From positions 5,208,001 through 5,272,000 of the forward strand of contig NZ_CP067101.1 of the NCBI RefSeq assembly GCF_016616425.1: a stretch of 64,000 bases of DNA, written 5' to 3'. The position numbers and the translations under genes were made by a program. The DNA is from Bradyrhizobium diazoefficiens (lineage in GTDB: Bacteria; Pseudomonadota; Alphaproteobacteria; Rhizobiales; Xanthobacteraceae). This document shows positions 27,562-36,604 of this stretch, in pieces. The notes below the pieces were generated by a model. It saw only the letters and a program-made list of their open reading frames with translations. It was not told where the DNA came from and made no database searches. Within the stretch, counting starts at the first letter, position 1. Each line of letters starts with the position of its first letter.

Positions 27562-27599
27562 CGCCGTTCCTCATGCGCCTCGGATTGATGGAGTGACGG

Positions 27600-28013
27600 T
27601 CAGGCCTGCCCGGCCTTGGCGAGCTCGACCTCGACGCGCAGCTCGATCTCGGAGAGCACGGAATCGAGACCGGGATCGCCCGAGGACGATTTCAGGTTCG
27701 CCGCGGCATCCCGCAGCCGCATCACGGTCGAGGCGTCGAGATTGCCGGACAACAGACCCATCTTGAGATCGTCGAGCACGTCGAGCGCAGTCCTGCCGCG
27801 AGCGACCGAGCGCTTGCGGCGCTCGACCGGATCCTCCTCGACGCCTTGCAGGGCAAGCAGTCCATCGATGTTGGCGGCGGCCTTCGGTGCGGCAGCGCTC
27901 CGCGTCTCCTGCGCCGACGAGGTGTCGGGCAACACGAAGGTGCCGGAGCCGGTCCGCCTGGCCTGGCTGGCCGGCGCTCCAAGCGTGGTGCCGTTCGGTC
28001 CGTAGATGCGCAT
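27600..28013 (-). CDS. fliX: flagellar assembly regulator FliX
   Basis: A 137-residue protein that, in Caulobacter, works with FlbD to couple class II basal-body completion to later flagellar gene expression. Features are the start MRIYGPNG, a central GFLALQ-like DGLLALQGVEEDPVERRKRSVARGRTALDVLDDLKMGLLSGNL and the C-terminal helical LDSVLSEIELRVEVELAK. The gene is divergent from flgI, as in Caulobacter, with a near-perfect CtrA-type box between them. Confidence 0.93.
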   Translation of the reverse strand: MRIYGPNGTTLGAPASQARRTGSGTFVLPDTSSAQETRSAAAPKAAANIDGLLALQGVEEDPVERRKRSVARGRTALDVLDDLKMGLLSGNLDASTVMRLRDAAANLKSSSGDPGLDSVLSEIELRVEVELAKAGQA

Positions 28014-28060
28014 CGGAAGGAATCCGGGTGATCGTTGTCGTCACCTTCGCCGTCTTATGG

Positions 28061-28075
28061 TTAACGGCGCGTAAA
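28061..28075. promoter_or_regulatory. near-perfect CtrA-type box between fliX and flgI
   Basis: TTAA at 28061-28064, seven bases, TAAA at 28072-28075, one mismatch from TTAA-N7-TTAA. It is 48-62 bp upstream of fliX. The fliX and flgI promoters of Caulobacter are CtrA-controlled, which supports the call. Confidence 0.65.
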
Positions 28076-28297
28076 CAGCCCGGCAAAATCTGCCGGCGGG
28101 CGGCAGTTTCGCTCCTCAGGGCGAACGACCGCTGACGCCGGTCGAAACAGATTTATTCAACCTATTCAGCCACCTACCCTCGCTGCCCCGGGTTGGCACG
28201 GCACTCGCAAGGACAGCGCTGGACCAGCTCGTCATGGGAGTGTCGTGCAGGTCCTTCCGATTTGAGGAGGCTTCTTGGGAGCCTTGGGGAGCAGAGG

Positions 28298-29422
28298 ATG
28301 CCAGGCGTTCGTTGGGTGAGGATTGTTGGGGCGGCCTGCGCAGCGCTGTCGGCGCTGGCGCTGTCGGTCGCGCCGGCGGCTGCGACCTCGCGCATCAAGG
28401 ACCTCGCCAACATCGAAGGCGTGCGGCAGAACCAGCTCATCGGCTACGGCCTCGTCGTCGGCCTCAACGGCACCGGCGACACGCTCAACAACATCCCATT
28501 CACCAAGCAGTCCCTGCAGGCGATGCTCGAGCGCATGGGCGTCAACATCCGCGGCGCCACCATCCGCACCGGCAACGTCGCAGCCGTGATGGTCACGGGC
28601 AATCTGCCGGCCTTCGCCACCCAGGGCACGCGCATGGACGTCACCGTCTCCGCGCTCGGCGATGCCAAGAACCTCCAGGGCGGCACCCTGCTCGTCACCC
28701 CCCTGCTCGGCGCCGACGGCAACGTTTACGCGGTGGCGCAGGGCTCGCTCGCGATCTCCGGCTTCCAGGCCGAGGGCGAGGCGGCCAAGATCGTGCGCGG
28801 CGTCCCGACCGTAGGACGTATCGCCAACGGCGCCATCATCGAGCGCGAGATCGAGTTCGCGCTCAATCGGCTGCCGAACGTGCGCCTGGCGCTGCGCAAC
28901 GCCGACTTCACCACGGCCAAGCGGATCGCGGCCGCGATCAACGATTATCTCGGCGTCAAGACCGCCGAGCCGATCGACCCCTCCACCGTGCAGCTTTCGG
29001 TCCCGCCCGAGTTCAAGGGCAACGTCGTTGCCTTCCTCACCGAGATCGAGCAGCTCCAGGTCGAGCCCGATCTCGCCGCCAAGATCATCATCGACGAGCG
29101 CAGCGGCATCATCGTGATGGGCCGCGACGTCCGCGTCGCGACGGTTGCGGTGGCGCAGGGCAACCTCACCGTCACCATTTCCGAGAGCCCGCAGGTCAGC
29201 CAGCCCAACCCGCTGTCGCGCGGCCGCACCGTGGTCGCGCCGCGCAGCGCCGTCACCGTCACCGAGGACGGCAAGAAGCTGGCTGTCGTCAAGGACGGCG
29301 TCTCGCTCCAGCAGCTCGTCGACGGCCTCAATGGCCTCGGCATCGGCCCGCGCGACATGATCAGCATCCTCCAGGCGATCAAGGCCGCCGGCGCGATCGA
29401 AGCCGACATCGAGGTGATGTGA
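28298..29422 (+). CDS. flgI: flagellar P-ring protein FlgI
   Basis: A 374-residue periplasmic protein. The ATG at 28298 precedes a signal peptide (RIVGAACAALSALALSVAPAAA). The mature chain starts with SRIKDLANIEGVRQNQLIGYGLVVGLNGTGD, diagnostic for FlgI, and continues with SLQAMLERMGVN, GNVAAVMVTGNLPAFATQGTRMDVTVSALGDAKNLQGGTL and a C-terminal SLQQLVDGLNGLGIGPRDMISILQAIKAAGAIEADIEVM. The P ring is the rod bushing in the peptidoglycan layer. It overlaps the next gene by one base. Confidence 0.98.
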   Translation: MPGVRWVRIVGAACAALSALALSVAPAAATSRIKDLANIEGVRQNQLIGYGLVVGLNGTGDTLNNIPFTKQSLQAMLERMGVNIRGATIRTGNVAAVMVTGNLPAFATQGTRMDVTVSALGDAKNLQGGTLLVTPLLGADGNVYAVAQGSLAISGFQAEGEAAKIVRGVPTVGRIANGAIIEREIEFALNRLPNVRLALRNADFTTAKRIAAAINDYLGVKTAEPIDPSTVQLSVPPEFKGNVVAFLTEIEQLQVEPDLAAKIIIDERSGIIVMGRDVRVATVAVAQGNLTVTISESPQVSQPNPLSRGRTVVAPRSAVTVTEDGKKLAVVKDGVSLQQLVDGLNGLGIGPRDMISILQAIKAAGAIEADIEVM

Positions 29423-29790
29423 TGCAGACCGGCACGATCAACACCCCGCGCCTCGCCACCTCCTCGGCCTTTTCGGTCGAGAGCCGCAACGGCCGGCCGG
29501 ATTTCGAGCTCGCGAGCGCCCTGCAGAAGGTCTCGCCGAAGCAGCAGGCCAAGGCGCAGAAGACCGCCACCGACTTCGAGGCAATGTTCCTCAACAGCAT
29601 GTTCTCGCAGATGACCTCGGGCCTGAAGGGCGAAGGCCCGTTCGGCGACACGCCGGGCACCGGCGTGTGGCGCTCGATGCTGACCGAGCAATATTCCAAG
29701 ACCTTCGCGCAGGCCGGCGGCGTCGGCGTCGCCACAGAAGTCTACCGCACCCTCATCATGCAGCAGGCGAAAACGATCCGCACGGCATAA
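29422..29790 (+). CDS. flgJ: rod-binding protein (FlgJ N-terminal type)
   Basis: A 122-residue protein starting in a TGATG overlap with flgI. The core KTATDFEAMFLNSMFSQMTSGLKGEGPFGDTPGTGVWRSMLTEQYSKTFAQAGGVGVATEVYRTLIMQQ is the rod-cap domain of FlgJ. The C-terminal muramidase domain of enterobacterial FlgJ is absent, the usual state in alphaproteobacteria where a separate lytic enzyme opens the wall. It assists rod assembly. Confidence 0.88.
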   Translation: MQTGTINTPRLATSSAFSVESRNGRPDFELASALQKVSPKQQAKAQKTATDFEAMFLNSMFSQMTSGLKGEGPFGDTPGTGVWRSMLTEQYSKTFAQAGGVGVATEVYRTLIMQQAKTIRTA

Positions 29791-29801
29791 GGTCAAACGA
29801 G

Positions 29802-30299
29802 ATGAACCATTTCAACGCCTCGCGTCAGCCGATGCCGGCCCAGCGCCCCAACACCGCGCCCGGCAGCGCCGAGGCGCGCAAGCTCGCCGAAGATCTGATG
29901 GATGCGATGAGCGCCCTGCTCGGACTGATCGAGCGCGAGACCGAGCTCGTTCGCGCCGGCAAGGTCGGCGAGGCGATGACGCTCGAGAGCAGGAAGCAGG
30001 AGCTGTCGCGAAACTATGTCGGCGCCGTCAGCCAGCTGAAGGCGAACCAGGCGCAGCTGGCGAAATCCGCGCCGGAGCTGCTCTCGACACTGCATCGCCA
30101 CCACGATGCGTTCCGCGCGATGCTCCAGGTCAATCTCACCGTGCTCGCAACCGCGCACGCCGTCTCGGAAAGCGTCGTGCGCGGCGTCAATGCCGAGATC
30201 CAGAAGCGCAACGTGCCGAACACCTATACGGCCGCCGGGCGCCGCGCCGCCCCAGGTCCGCGCCATATCACCCCGCTCGCGGTCAGCCGCTCGCTCTGA
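29802..30299 (+). CDS. FlgN-like flagellar export chaperone
   Basis: A 165-residue, mostly helical protein starting with an ATG at 29802, 11 bp after the rod-binding gene. The helical core (ARKLAEDLMDAMSALLGLIERETELVRAGKVGEAMTLESRKQELSRNYVGAVSQLKANQAQL...) has the FlgN pattern of a long antiparallel coiled coil with an LIERET-type segment near the start. The tail is short and basic. FlgN keeps FlgK and FlgL export-competent; both are encoded at 46-50 kb. Confidence 0.7.
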   Translation: MNHFNASRQPMPAQRPNTAPGSAEARKLAEDLMDAMSALLGLIERETELVRAGKVGEAMTLESRKQELSRNYVGAVSQLKANQAQLAKSAPELLSTLHRHHDAFRAMLQVNLTVLATAHAVSESVVRGVNAEIQKRNVPNTYTAAGRRAAPGPRHITPLAVSRSL

Positions 30300-30332
30300 G
30301 AGCTCACGAGAACAAACGACAATTTTACGAAA

Positions 30333-30360
30333 AACCGCGCGGCGCCGGCGTCGCGCGGTT
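30333..30360 (+). terminator. probable terminator after the flgI-flgJ-flgN-like operon
   Basis: AACCGCGCG at 30333-30341 pairs exactly with CGCGCGGTT at 30352-30360 around a ten-base loop. The downstream side (AGGCACGTTTCC) has only a short T run. Confidence 0.6.
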
Positions 30361-30458
30361 AGGCACGTTTCCTTACCGGGTCTTCAGTTCTGCTGTTCCA
30401 TGGTTGCGCTATTAGAGGGGTTGGGATTTGACTCACGCCAGGCAACCAGGAGGCTGCC

Positions 30459-30818
30459 ATGAGTACAGATTTCAGCATCAGGCCGGTGGGGATCCCGGCC
30501 CCCGCGCAGATCATAACGACGTCGAATGCGGCGGCGAACCAGGCCGTGCAAACTGATCTTCCGGTGAGCCAGACGGTCGCCGCGGCAGATACGAGCGCGC
30601 CCGTGCGCAATGATCCGCCGAACCACGAGAACGTCTCGCGCCAGGTCGTGTTCGATCAGGCGGCCGCATCCTTCGTCTTCCAGGTCGTCAACGACAGGAC
30701 GGACGCGGTGGTCAACCAATTCCCCGACGAAGCGATGCTGCGCCGGCGGGCCTATTTCCATGCACTAGACATGAAGTCCGAGCCCTCGCGTCCGCTCAGC
30801 ACGGACGTCAGCGCGTGA
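30459..30818 (+). CDS. FlaG-like protein
   Basis: A 119-residue protein. After a polar, disordered first half the C-terminal segment (SFVFQVVNDRTDAVVNQFPDEAMLRRRAYFHALD) resembles the FlaG core, where a short beta hairpin (F.V.D..T..VV..IP.E..L) precedes a helix. FlaG proteins influence filament length. The gene lies between the chaperone gene and flaF, beside the flagellin block, which fits. The match is my own pattern reading and rests on about 30 residues. Confidence 0.5.
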   Translation: MSTDFSIRPVGIPAPAQIITTSNAAANQAVQTDLPVSQTVAAADTSAPVRNDPPNHENVSRQVVFDQAAASFVFQVVNDRTDAVVNQFPDEAMLRRRAYFHALDMKSEPSRPLSTDVSA

Positions 30819-30872
30819 CGATTACGTGTCGCGCGTAGCGGCGGCGGTGATGTCGACCATCGCGAGTCCGCG

Positions 30873-31241
30873 TCACGGCCGCCCGGACAGACCCGCAGCG
30901 ATGTTGCGGTTGATCTCGATCAGCGGGCGGAAGTGATCGAACTGCGGGCTCATCTGGAGCGCGGCGGTCTGGCTCAGCACGAACACGCTAATGTTGGCGA
31001 TCTTCTGCCGCACGTCGATCGGCTGCGGGTTGTTGTCGCGCATCGCCTCGCTCAAGAAGATGGTCCAGAGCTTGCGGTTGAACATCAGGGCCTGCATGGT
31101 CTGCTCGCTGAGCGGATCGGCATTGTTCACCGCATCCTGGAGCTTGTTCGCGGCCTTGAGCAGGGTCTGCGCCTCGATGTCGCGAGGTGATGCGGTGGTG
31201 GTTGCAACACGCGCATAAGCCGAGGCAGCGGAATTCGACAT
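30873..31241 (-). CDS. flaF: flagellin biosynthesis regulator FlaF
   Basis: A 122-residue protein. The start is the ATG at 31241 (MSNSAASAYARV). Hallmarks are SPRDIEAQTLLKAANKLQDAV, LMFNRKLWTIFLSEAMRDNNPQPIDVRQKIANISVFVLSQTAAL and the C-terminal FDHFRPLIEINRNIAAGL. FlaF is required for flagellin synthesis and works opposite FlbT, which is encoded beyond the flagellins at 41915. It is transcribed away from the flagellins' 3' end. Confidence 0.94.
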   Translation of the reverse strand: MSNSAASAYARVATTTASPRDIEAQTLLKAANKLQDAVNNADPLSEQTMQALMFNRKLWTIFLSEAMRDNNPQPIDVRQKIANISVFVLSQTAALQMSPQFDHFRPLIEINRNIAAGLSGRP

Positions 31242-31315
31242 CAATCACACCCTGGAGGTTACCTAGCGCGTTGTACGCACTTAAGGATTTCTTTCCCAAC
31301 CCTAGGCAGCACCGC

Positions 31316-31330
31316 TTAAGATTTGCTTAC
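31316..31330. promoter_or_regulatory. near-perfect CtrA-type box upstream of flaF
   Basis: TTAA at 31316-31319, seven bases, TTAC at 31327-31330; one mismatch. A weaker TTAA-N7-TTTC lies at 31281-31295. Both are within 90 bp of the flaF start. Confidence 0.45.
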
Positions 31331-31480
31331 GTGTGTGCTTGGAAGCACTCCGGATAATTACGGGTCGCGGAGCTCTTCGTCAGCGCAACGCCGGATGCAC
31401 GCACGCGCGATGTAAACTCGCCTCGCGCAGCGCGTGTCGATCTCAGCTAATCTTGTCTTGGCGGTCTCCCTCAAAAGAAC

Positions 31481-31500
31481 GGCGGAGCGTCAGCTCCGCC
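31481..31500 (-). terminator. terminator of the first flagellin gene
   Basis: GGCGGAGC at 31481-31488 pairs with GCTCCGCC at 31493-31500 with loop GTCA. On the minus strand it is followed by GTTCTTTTGA. It is 35 bp beyond the stop at 31535. Confidence 0.8.
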
Positions 31501-31534
31501 GCGAAATCTCGAGTAGCGAGCTTGCGCTGCGAAT

Positions 31535-33826
31535 TTAGCGGAGCAGCTGCAGCACGCTCTGCTGCGATTGGTTGGCCAGCGACAGCGCGGAGACCGCGAT
31601 CGACTGGCGGGTCGACAGCGCCTGGCTGTTCGCCGCTTCCTCGTTGGTGTCGGCCAGCGTCAGGTTGGACGAGCCGGTCTGCAGCACGTTGATCAGGTTC
31701 TTGGAGAAGTCCTGACGCACCTGCACGATCGAGAGATTCGAGCCGAGCGAGGAACCTTCCGAGCGCAGCGTGCTCGACGCCGCATTCAGACTGGCCAGCA
31801 CCCTGTTGGTTGCGCCGTTGTCGATGAAGTCGACGCCGTTGACGAGATTGCTGAGGCCAAGACCTGCCGCGTTGAACACCACGCCATTGATGCCGAGCGT
31901 GGAGCTGCCGGTCTCGTTGAAGACGAGCTTGAGCGTGTCGCCGTTGAGCAGGTTGACGCCGTTGAAGGAGGAGTCCTGCGACGTGGTATCGATCTGCGCC
32001 AGAATGTTGTTGAACTGGTTGACCAGGTTGGAGCGCGCGGTTTGTGCGACGGGATCCTGGACCGGGGGCTGCGCGGTGGTGAACGCCAGTACACCGGTGA
32101 TCGTGCCGCCGACTGTGCCGCCGGCGGCCGTCGAACCGAGCGTCGAGGAAGCGTATTCGTTGACGGTGGTCACCGTGAGCACGCCGTTGGCATCGATCGT
32201 CGCGGTCAGGTGGTTGGCCTGCAGCTGCGCGTTGAGCTGGTCCAGCGTCTTGACGGTGCCGTTGGTGCCGTCGCCGAAGGTGACGTTCACTGGCGTGCCG
32301 CCGTTGAAGGAGGTGAAGGTCAGCGTCTTGCCGCTGATGCCGCCGACGCCCGAGGTGCGCGCCGCGGTGAAGGCGGTCGCCGTTCCCGTGTTGCCGCTGA
32401 GGCCGAACGCGCTGAGGGCGTTGCCGGTGCCGGTGATCGAAAGATCGGCGTTGGTCCCGGTGGAGAGCGCAAGCTGACCGCTGCTGTTGACCGACGACGG
32501 GATCTGACCCGCAGTGGTCGACAGCGTCGCCGCACCGTTGAAGATGCTGGCCGTCTTCACGCCAGTGGCAAGGTCGATCGAGTTGAGCAGGTCGGTCAGC
32601 GTCGCGCTCTGGATATAGACGGTCGAGTTGCCGTTGCCGTCGGTGACGACGTTGCCGCTGACGCCATAGCCGGTGGCCACGCTCGCCGCCGATTGCGGCG
32701 TCTGCGCGTTCTTGAATGTGATGGTGTGGCCGTCGATGTTCAGCGTCGAGCCGTCCTGCACCAGGGTGCCCAGCGAGCCGGCGGTGGTCGAGCGGTTCGC
32801 GGTCACGCTCGCATTGCCTGCGCCGGTCGCCGCAGTCAGACCGAGCTTGTTGAGGAAGTCGGCCTTTCCGGTGACGCTCAGATCGGCACCGGTCGAGCTC
32901 TTCAGCGTAACGGCGCCCGCCGTGATGGAGGATGCCACCTGAAGCGTGCCGACTGGGCCGGCCGAACCGCTGACCGCGATGGTCGCCGCGCCTGCGCTGA
33001 TGGTCGCAGTCTTGACGCCGCTGGCGAGGTCGATCGCGCTGAGGACGTCGTTGATGGTCGCTCCGGGCGCAGCCGCCGTTCCCTCATAGACGATCGAATT
33101 GCCGTTGCCGTCGGTGGCGATGTGCCCGCTGGCGTCGAGACCCCAGCCGGTCGGCTGCGTGCTCGGGGCGATGCCGGTGCGGAAGGTGATGGTCTTGCCG
33201 TTCACGGTGATGATGTCGCCATCCGCGGGCGGCGTGCTGAAGGTCGTGGATGCCGTGGTGCCGAGCAGCGTAGCGGTGCCGGATAGTGCGGTGGTGCCGT
33301 CGGCGGCGTTCACTGCCGTGCCGGTGAAGGTGCCGGCGCTGGAGCCCAGCGAGGCGCCAAGTGCTGCAGTTCCCGTGACCGGGGTCACGCCGCCGGCCGC
33401 GCCGGTATAAAGCACGTTGCTCTTGGCGGTCGCGCTTGCATAGGAGGTCGTGCCGCGCAGGTCGGCGGGCGTGGCGCCGGGAATCGTGGTGGAGACGTTC
33501 GACTTGGTGGAGTAACCGACCGTGGTCTGCAGCGCCTGGTTGGCGATCGATTTCGCGCTGTCGATCAGCTTTTGCAGCGAGGTGATGCCGGTGTTGGCGG
33601 CCTGCAGCACCTGGACGCCGTTGTTGATGCCGTCGAGCAGGTTGCTGATGTCGCTCGCCCGGTTGTCCAGCCCCTGCGCGGTGAAGAAGTTGGTGGGATT
33701 GTCGAGCGCCGTATTGACCTTCTTGCCGGTCGACAGCCGCTCCTGCGTCGTGGCCAGCAAATCGGCCGTCGACTGCAGCGACAACAGGTTCTGGCGAACG
33801 GACGCCGAGAGAACGATGTTGGACAT
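31535..33826 (-). CDS. fliC: flagellin (copy 1)
   Basis: A 763-residue filament protein, far longer than standard 280-500-residue flagellins. The N-terminal D0/D1 (MSNIVLSASVRQNLLSLQST...LSTGKKVNTALDNPTNFFTAQGLDNRASDISNLLDGINNGVQVLQAA) and C-terminal D1/D0 (RSNLVNQFNNILAQIDTTSQDSSFNGVNLL...LQTGSSNLTLADTNEEAANSQALSTRQSIAVSALSLANQSQQSVLQLLR) are canonical. The centre contains two tandem ~120-residue modules seen also in FlgE and FlgL. This copy is the most diverged of the four and the only one with a perfect CtrA-type box upstream. Size and arrangement match the thick-flagellum flagellins of Bradyrhizobium. Confidence 0.96.
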   Translation of the reverse strand: MSNIVLSASVRQNLLSLQSTADLLATTQERLSTGKKVNTALDNPTNFFTAQGLDNRASDISNLLDGINNGVQVLQAANTGITSLQKLIDSAKSIANQALQTTVGYSTKSNVSTTIPGATPADLRGTTSYASATAKSNVLYTGAAGGVTPVTGTAALGASLGSSAGTFTGTAVNAADGTTALSGTATLLGTTASTTFSTPPADGDIITVNGKTITFRTGIAPSTQPTGWGLDASGHIATDGNGNSIVYEGTAAAPGATINDVLSAIDLASGVKTATISAGAATIAVSGSAGPVGTLQVASSITAGAVTLKSSTGADLSVTGKADFLNKLGLTAATGAGNASVTANRSTTAGSLGTLVQDGSTLNIDGHTITFKNAQTPQSAASVATGYGVSGNVVTDGNGNSTVYIQSATLTDLLNSIDLATGVKTASIFNGAATLSTTAGQIPSSVNSSGQLALSTGTNADLSITGTGNALSAFGLSGNTGTATAFTAARTSGVGGISGKTLTFTSFNGGTPVNVTFGDGTNGTVKTLDQLNAQLQANHLTATIDANGVLTVTTVNEYASSTLGSTAAGGTVGGTITGVLAFTTAQPPVQDPVAQTARSNLVNQFNNILAQIDTTSQDSSFNGVNLLNGDTLKLVFNETGSSTLGINGVVFNAAGLGLSNLVNGVDFIDNGATNRVLASLNAASSTLRSEGSSLGSNLSIVQVRQDFSKNLINVLQTGSSNLTLADTNEEAANSQALSTRQSIAVSALSLANQSQQSVLQLLR

Positions 33827-33920
33827 TGGCGAGTCTTCCTCTTGAACCGGATACGAATCGGCCGCGCGGTCTGCAAAGCGGGCCTTGGTCCAGTTTTAGG
33901 AGGTGTCCTTTAAAGTATGG

Positions 33921-33935
33921 TTAACGCCGGCTTAA
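33921..33935. promoter_or_regulatory. perfect CtrA-type box upstream of flagellin copy 1
   Basis: TTAA at 33921-33924, seven bases (CGCCGGC), TTAA at 33932-33935. It is 95-109 bp upstream of the start at 33826. Confidence 0.75.
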
Positions 33936-33988
33936 GCGACAGGGTTAATGGCCAGTGAACGCCCCTGCCCGCCTCCGGACGCAAAGAA

Positions 33989-34017
33989 GAGCGGCGGGGC
34001 AAAGGACCCCGCCGCTC
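33989..34017 (-). terminator. terminator of flagellin copy 2
   Basis: GAGCGGCGGGG at 33989-33999 pairs exactly with CCCCGCCGCTC at 34007-34017; on the minus strand it is followed by TTCTTTGCG and preceded by AAAACG, so it may work in both directions. Confidence 0.8.
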
Positions 34018-34042
34018 CGTTTTATCTAGTTATTTCAGTTTG

Positions 34043-36331
34043 TTAGCGGAGCAGCTGAAGCACGCTCTGCTGCGAGGTGTTGGCCAGCGACAGCGCCGAG
34101 ACCGCGATCGACTGACGGGTCGACAGCGCCTGGCTGTTGGCCGCCTCGACGTTGGTGTCGGCCAGGGTCAGGTTGGACGAGCCGGTCTGCAGCACGTTGA
34201 TCAGGTTCTTGTTGAAGTCCTGGCGGATCTGCACCACCGAGAGGTTCGAGCCGAGGCTCGAGGCTTCCGAGCGCAGCGTGCTCGACGCGGCGTTCAGGTT
34301 GGTCAGCACCCTGTTGGCGGCGGCATTGTCGATGAAGTCGACGCCGATGGTCAGGGAGGCGAGACCGAGACCCCTGGAGTTGTAGGTCACGCCGGTGATG
34401 TTCAGGCTCGACTTGCCGGTTTCGTCGAACACCAGCTTGAGCTGATCGCCGTTCAAGAGGTTGACGCCGTTGAACGAGGCGTCCTGCGAGGTGGTGTCGA
34501 TCTGGTTCAGGATGTTGTTGTACTGGGACACCAGGTTGGCACGCGCCGTCTGGGCAACCGCATCCTGGACGGGGTTGGAAGCCGTCGAGAAGGTCAGCGC
34601 GGAGGTGAGCGTGCCGCCGATTGCGCCGCCCGCTGCCGTCGAGCCGAGTGTCGAGGACGCATAGTCGTTGGACGCGCTGATGGTCAGCAGGCCATTGGCA
34701 TCGATCGTCGCGGCCAGGTTGTTGGCCTGAAGCTTGGTGTTGAGCTGATCGAGCGTCTTGATCGTGCCGTTGGTGCCGTCGCCGAAGGTGACGTTGACCG
34801 CCGTGCCGCCGTTGAAGGAGGAGAAGGTCAAGGTCTTGCCGGCGATGCCGCCGATGCCGGAGGTGCGTGCGGCGGTGAACGCCGTCGCGTTTCCGGTGTT
34901 GCCGGCGAGCCCGAACACGTTCAACGCATTGCCGGTGCCGGTGATCGACAGATCCGCGTTGATGCCGGTCGAGAGCTTGAGCTGGCCGGAGGCGTTGATC
35001 GACGAGATCGACTGACCTGTCGCGGTTGCAAGCGTCGCGGTGCCATTGGCATTGACCGTCGCGCTCTGCACGCCAGTAGCCAAGTCGATCGCCTTGAGCA
35101 CGTCGGCAACCGTGCCTGTCTGCAGATAGACGATCGAGTTGCCGTTGCCGTCGGTCAGGACGTTGCCGCTGGCACCAAAACCGCTCGGAACGCTCGGAGC
35201 ACCCGTCGAGCCCGGGATCGGCGCGTTCTTGAAGGTGATGACGTGGCCGTCGACGTTCAGCGTCGAGCCGTCCGCGATCGTCGCACCCAGCGAGGCCGCG
35301 GTCGTGGTTCGTTCGACGTTGATGGTGGCATTGCCTGCGCCGGTGGATGTCGTCAGGCCGAGCGCCTTGAGCAGGTCGGCCTTGCCCGTGACGCTCAGAT
35401 CCGCACCCGTCGAGCTCTTCAGCGTGACGGCACTCGAACCGACGCTCGACGCGGTCTGGTTGACGCTCGTGGCAATCGTCGCAGCACCCGCACTGATGGA
35501 CACTGTCTTGACGCCGCTGGCCAGATCGACTGCGGCCAAGAGATCGTCGACCGTCGCAAGCGTCGACGCCGTGGCGGTGTCGCCGAGATAGACGGTGGTA
35601 TTGCCGCTGCCGTCGGTGACGAGGTGGCCGCTGACGCCCGAACCGGACGGAACGGCGCTCGACGCCGGCGCCGTGCCGGCGCGGAAGGTGATGGTCTTGC
35701 CGTTCACGGTCAGCGTGTCGCCGTCCGAGGGCTGGGCAACGCCGGCCAGGCCGCTGGCGCTCGTGCCGTTGGTGGCGATCAGGGTGATGGTGCCGGTCAG
35801 GGCCGTGGTGCCGCCGGCACCGGTCGTTGCCGTGGTGCCCGTGAAGGAGCCGATGGTGGCGCCGAGCGTCGTGGTGCCGCTCGCCGCGGTGGTGCCGCCG
35901 GCCGTGCCGTTATACAGCACGTTGCTGCTCGCCGTGGCGCTGGCAAAGCTCGTCGTGCCACGCAGGTCGGCCGCCGTCGCACCGGAGATCGTGGTGGAGA
36001 CGTTGGATTTGGTGGAGTAGCCGACCGTGGTCTGCAGCGCCTGGTTGGCGATCGACTTGGCGCTGTCGATCAGCTTCTGCAGCGAGGTGATGCCGGTGTT
36101 GGCGGCCTGCAGCACCTGCACGCCGTTGGCGATGCCGTCGAGCAGATTGTTGATGTCGCTGGCGCGGTTGTCGAGCGACTGTGCCGTGAAGAAGTTGGTG
36201 GGATTGTCGAGAGCCGAGTTGACGCTCTTGCCAGTCGACAGACGATTCTGCGTGGTGGCGAGGAGGTCGGCGGTGGACTGGAGAGAGAGCAGGTTCTGAC
36301 GAACCGACGCAGAGAGAACGATACCGGACAT
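34043..36331 (-). CDS. fliC: flagellin (copy 2)
   Basis: A 762-residue flagellin with conserved ends (MSGIVLSASVRQNLLSLQST at the N-terminus, LANTSQQSVLQLLR at the C-terminus) and the same modular centre as copies 3 and 4. Roughly residues 62-258 are encoded by DNA that I find identical to copy 3 (35559-36144 against 38175-38760). Differences cluster in residues ~330-700. The ribosome binding region CCAGAAGGGTAA is shared with copies 3 and 4, and a motif conserved among these three lies 77 bp upstream of the start. A hairpin terminator follows the stop. Confidence 0.96.
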   Translation of the reverse strand: MSGIVLSASVRQNLLSLQSTADLLATTQNRLSTGKSVNSALDNPTNFFTAQSLDNRASDINNLLDGIANGVQVLQAANTGITSLQKLIDSAKSIANQALQTTVGYSTKSNVSTTISGATAADLRGTTSFASATASSNVLYNGTAGGTTAASGTTTLGATIGSFTGTTATTGAGGTTALTGTITLIATNGTSASGLAGVAQPSDGDTLTVNGKTITFRAGTAPASSAVPSGSGVSGHLVTDGSGNTTVYLGDTATASTLATVDDLLAAVDLASGVKTVSISAGAATIATSVNQTASSVGSSAVTLKSSTGADLSVTGKADLLKALGLTTSTGAGNATINVERTTTAASLGATIADGSTLNVDGHVITFKNAPIPGSTGAPSVPSGFGASGNVLTDGNGNSIVYLQTGTVADVLKAIDLATGVQSATVNANGTATLATATGQSISSINASGQLKLSTGINADLSITGTGNALNVFGLAGNTGNATAFTAARTSGIGGIAGKTLTFSSFNGGTAVNVTFGDGTNGTIKTLDQLNTKLQANNLAATIDANGLLTISASNDYASSTLGSTAAGGAIGGTLTSALTFSTASNPVQDAVAQTARANLVSQYNNILNQIDTTSQDASFNGVNLLNGDQLKLVFDETGKSSLNITGVTYNSRGLGLASLTIGVDFIDNAAANRVLTNLNAASSTLRSEASSLGSNLSVVQIRQDFNKNLINVLQTGSSNLTLADTNVEAANSQALSTRQSIAVSALSLANTSQQSVLQLLR

Positions 36332-36407
36332 GACTCTTACCCTTCTGGCTTACGCGTCTTCGTTCGATCGCTTCGGATCGAGTGACGGGGCCAGCGTGCC
36401 GCGACAT

Positions 36408-36426
36408 GGCTAACAAAGGATGAAAC
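36408..36426 (-). promoter_or_regulatory. conserved upstream motif of flagellin copy 2
   Basis: On the minus strand this reads GTTTCATCCTTTGTTAGCC. Related sequences occur before copies 3 and 4 at a similar distance. Inside it TTAGCCAT resembles a CtrA half-site, but the wider motif extends beyond that; its regulator is unknown. Confidence 0.5.
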
Positions 36427-36604
36427 GAACATCGCCCGTATAAGCGGCGGTTCACCATGAACGACTGAAAGAGCTTGCGGGGGCACACAATCGCTCTGAA
36501 ATCATTGGCGATTCCTGGCGCTTACGCTCCATTAACCATAACCGCTGGTTACTTTTTCGAGCGCCGCCTGCCCTCCCGGAAGCTCGAGCAGCGAGCAAAA
36601 AGAA

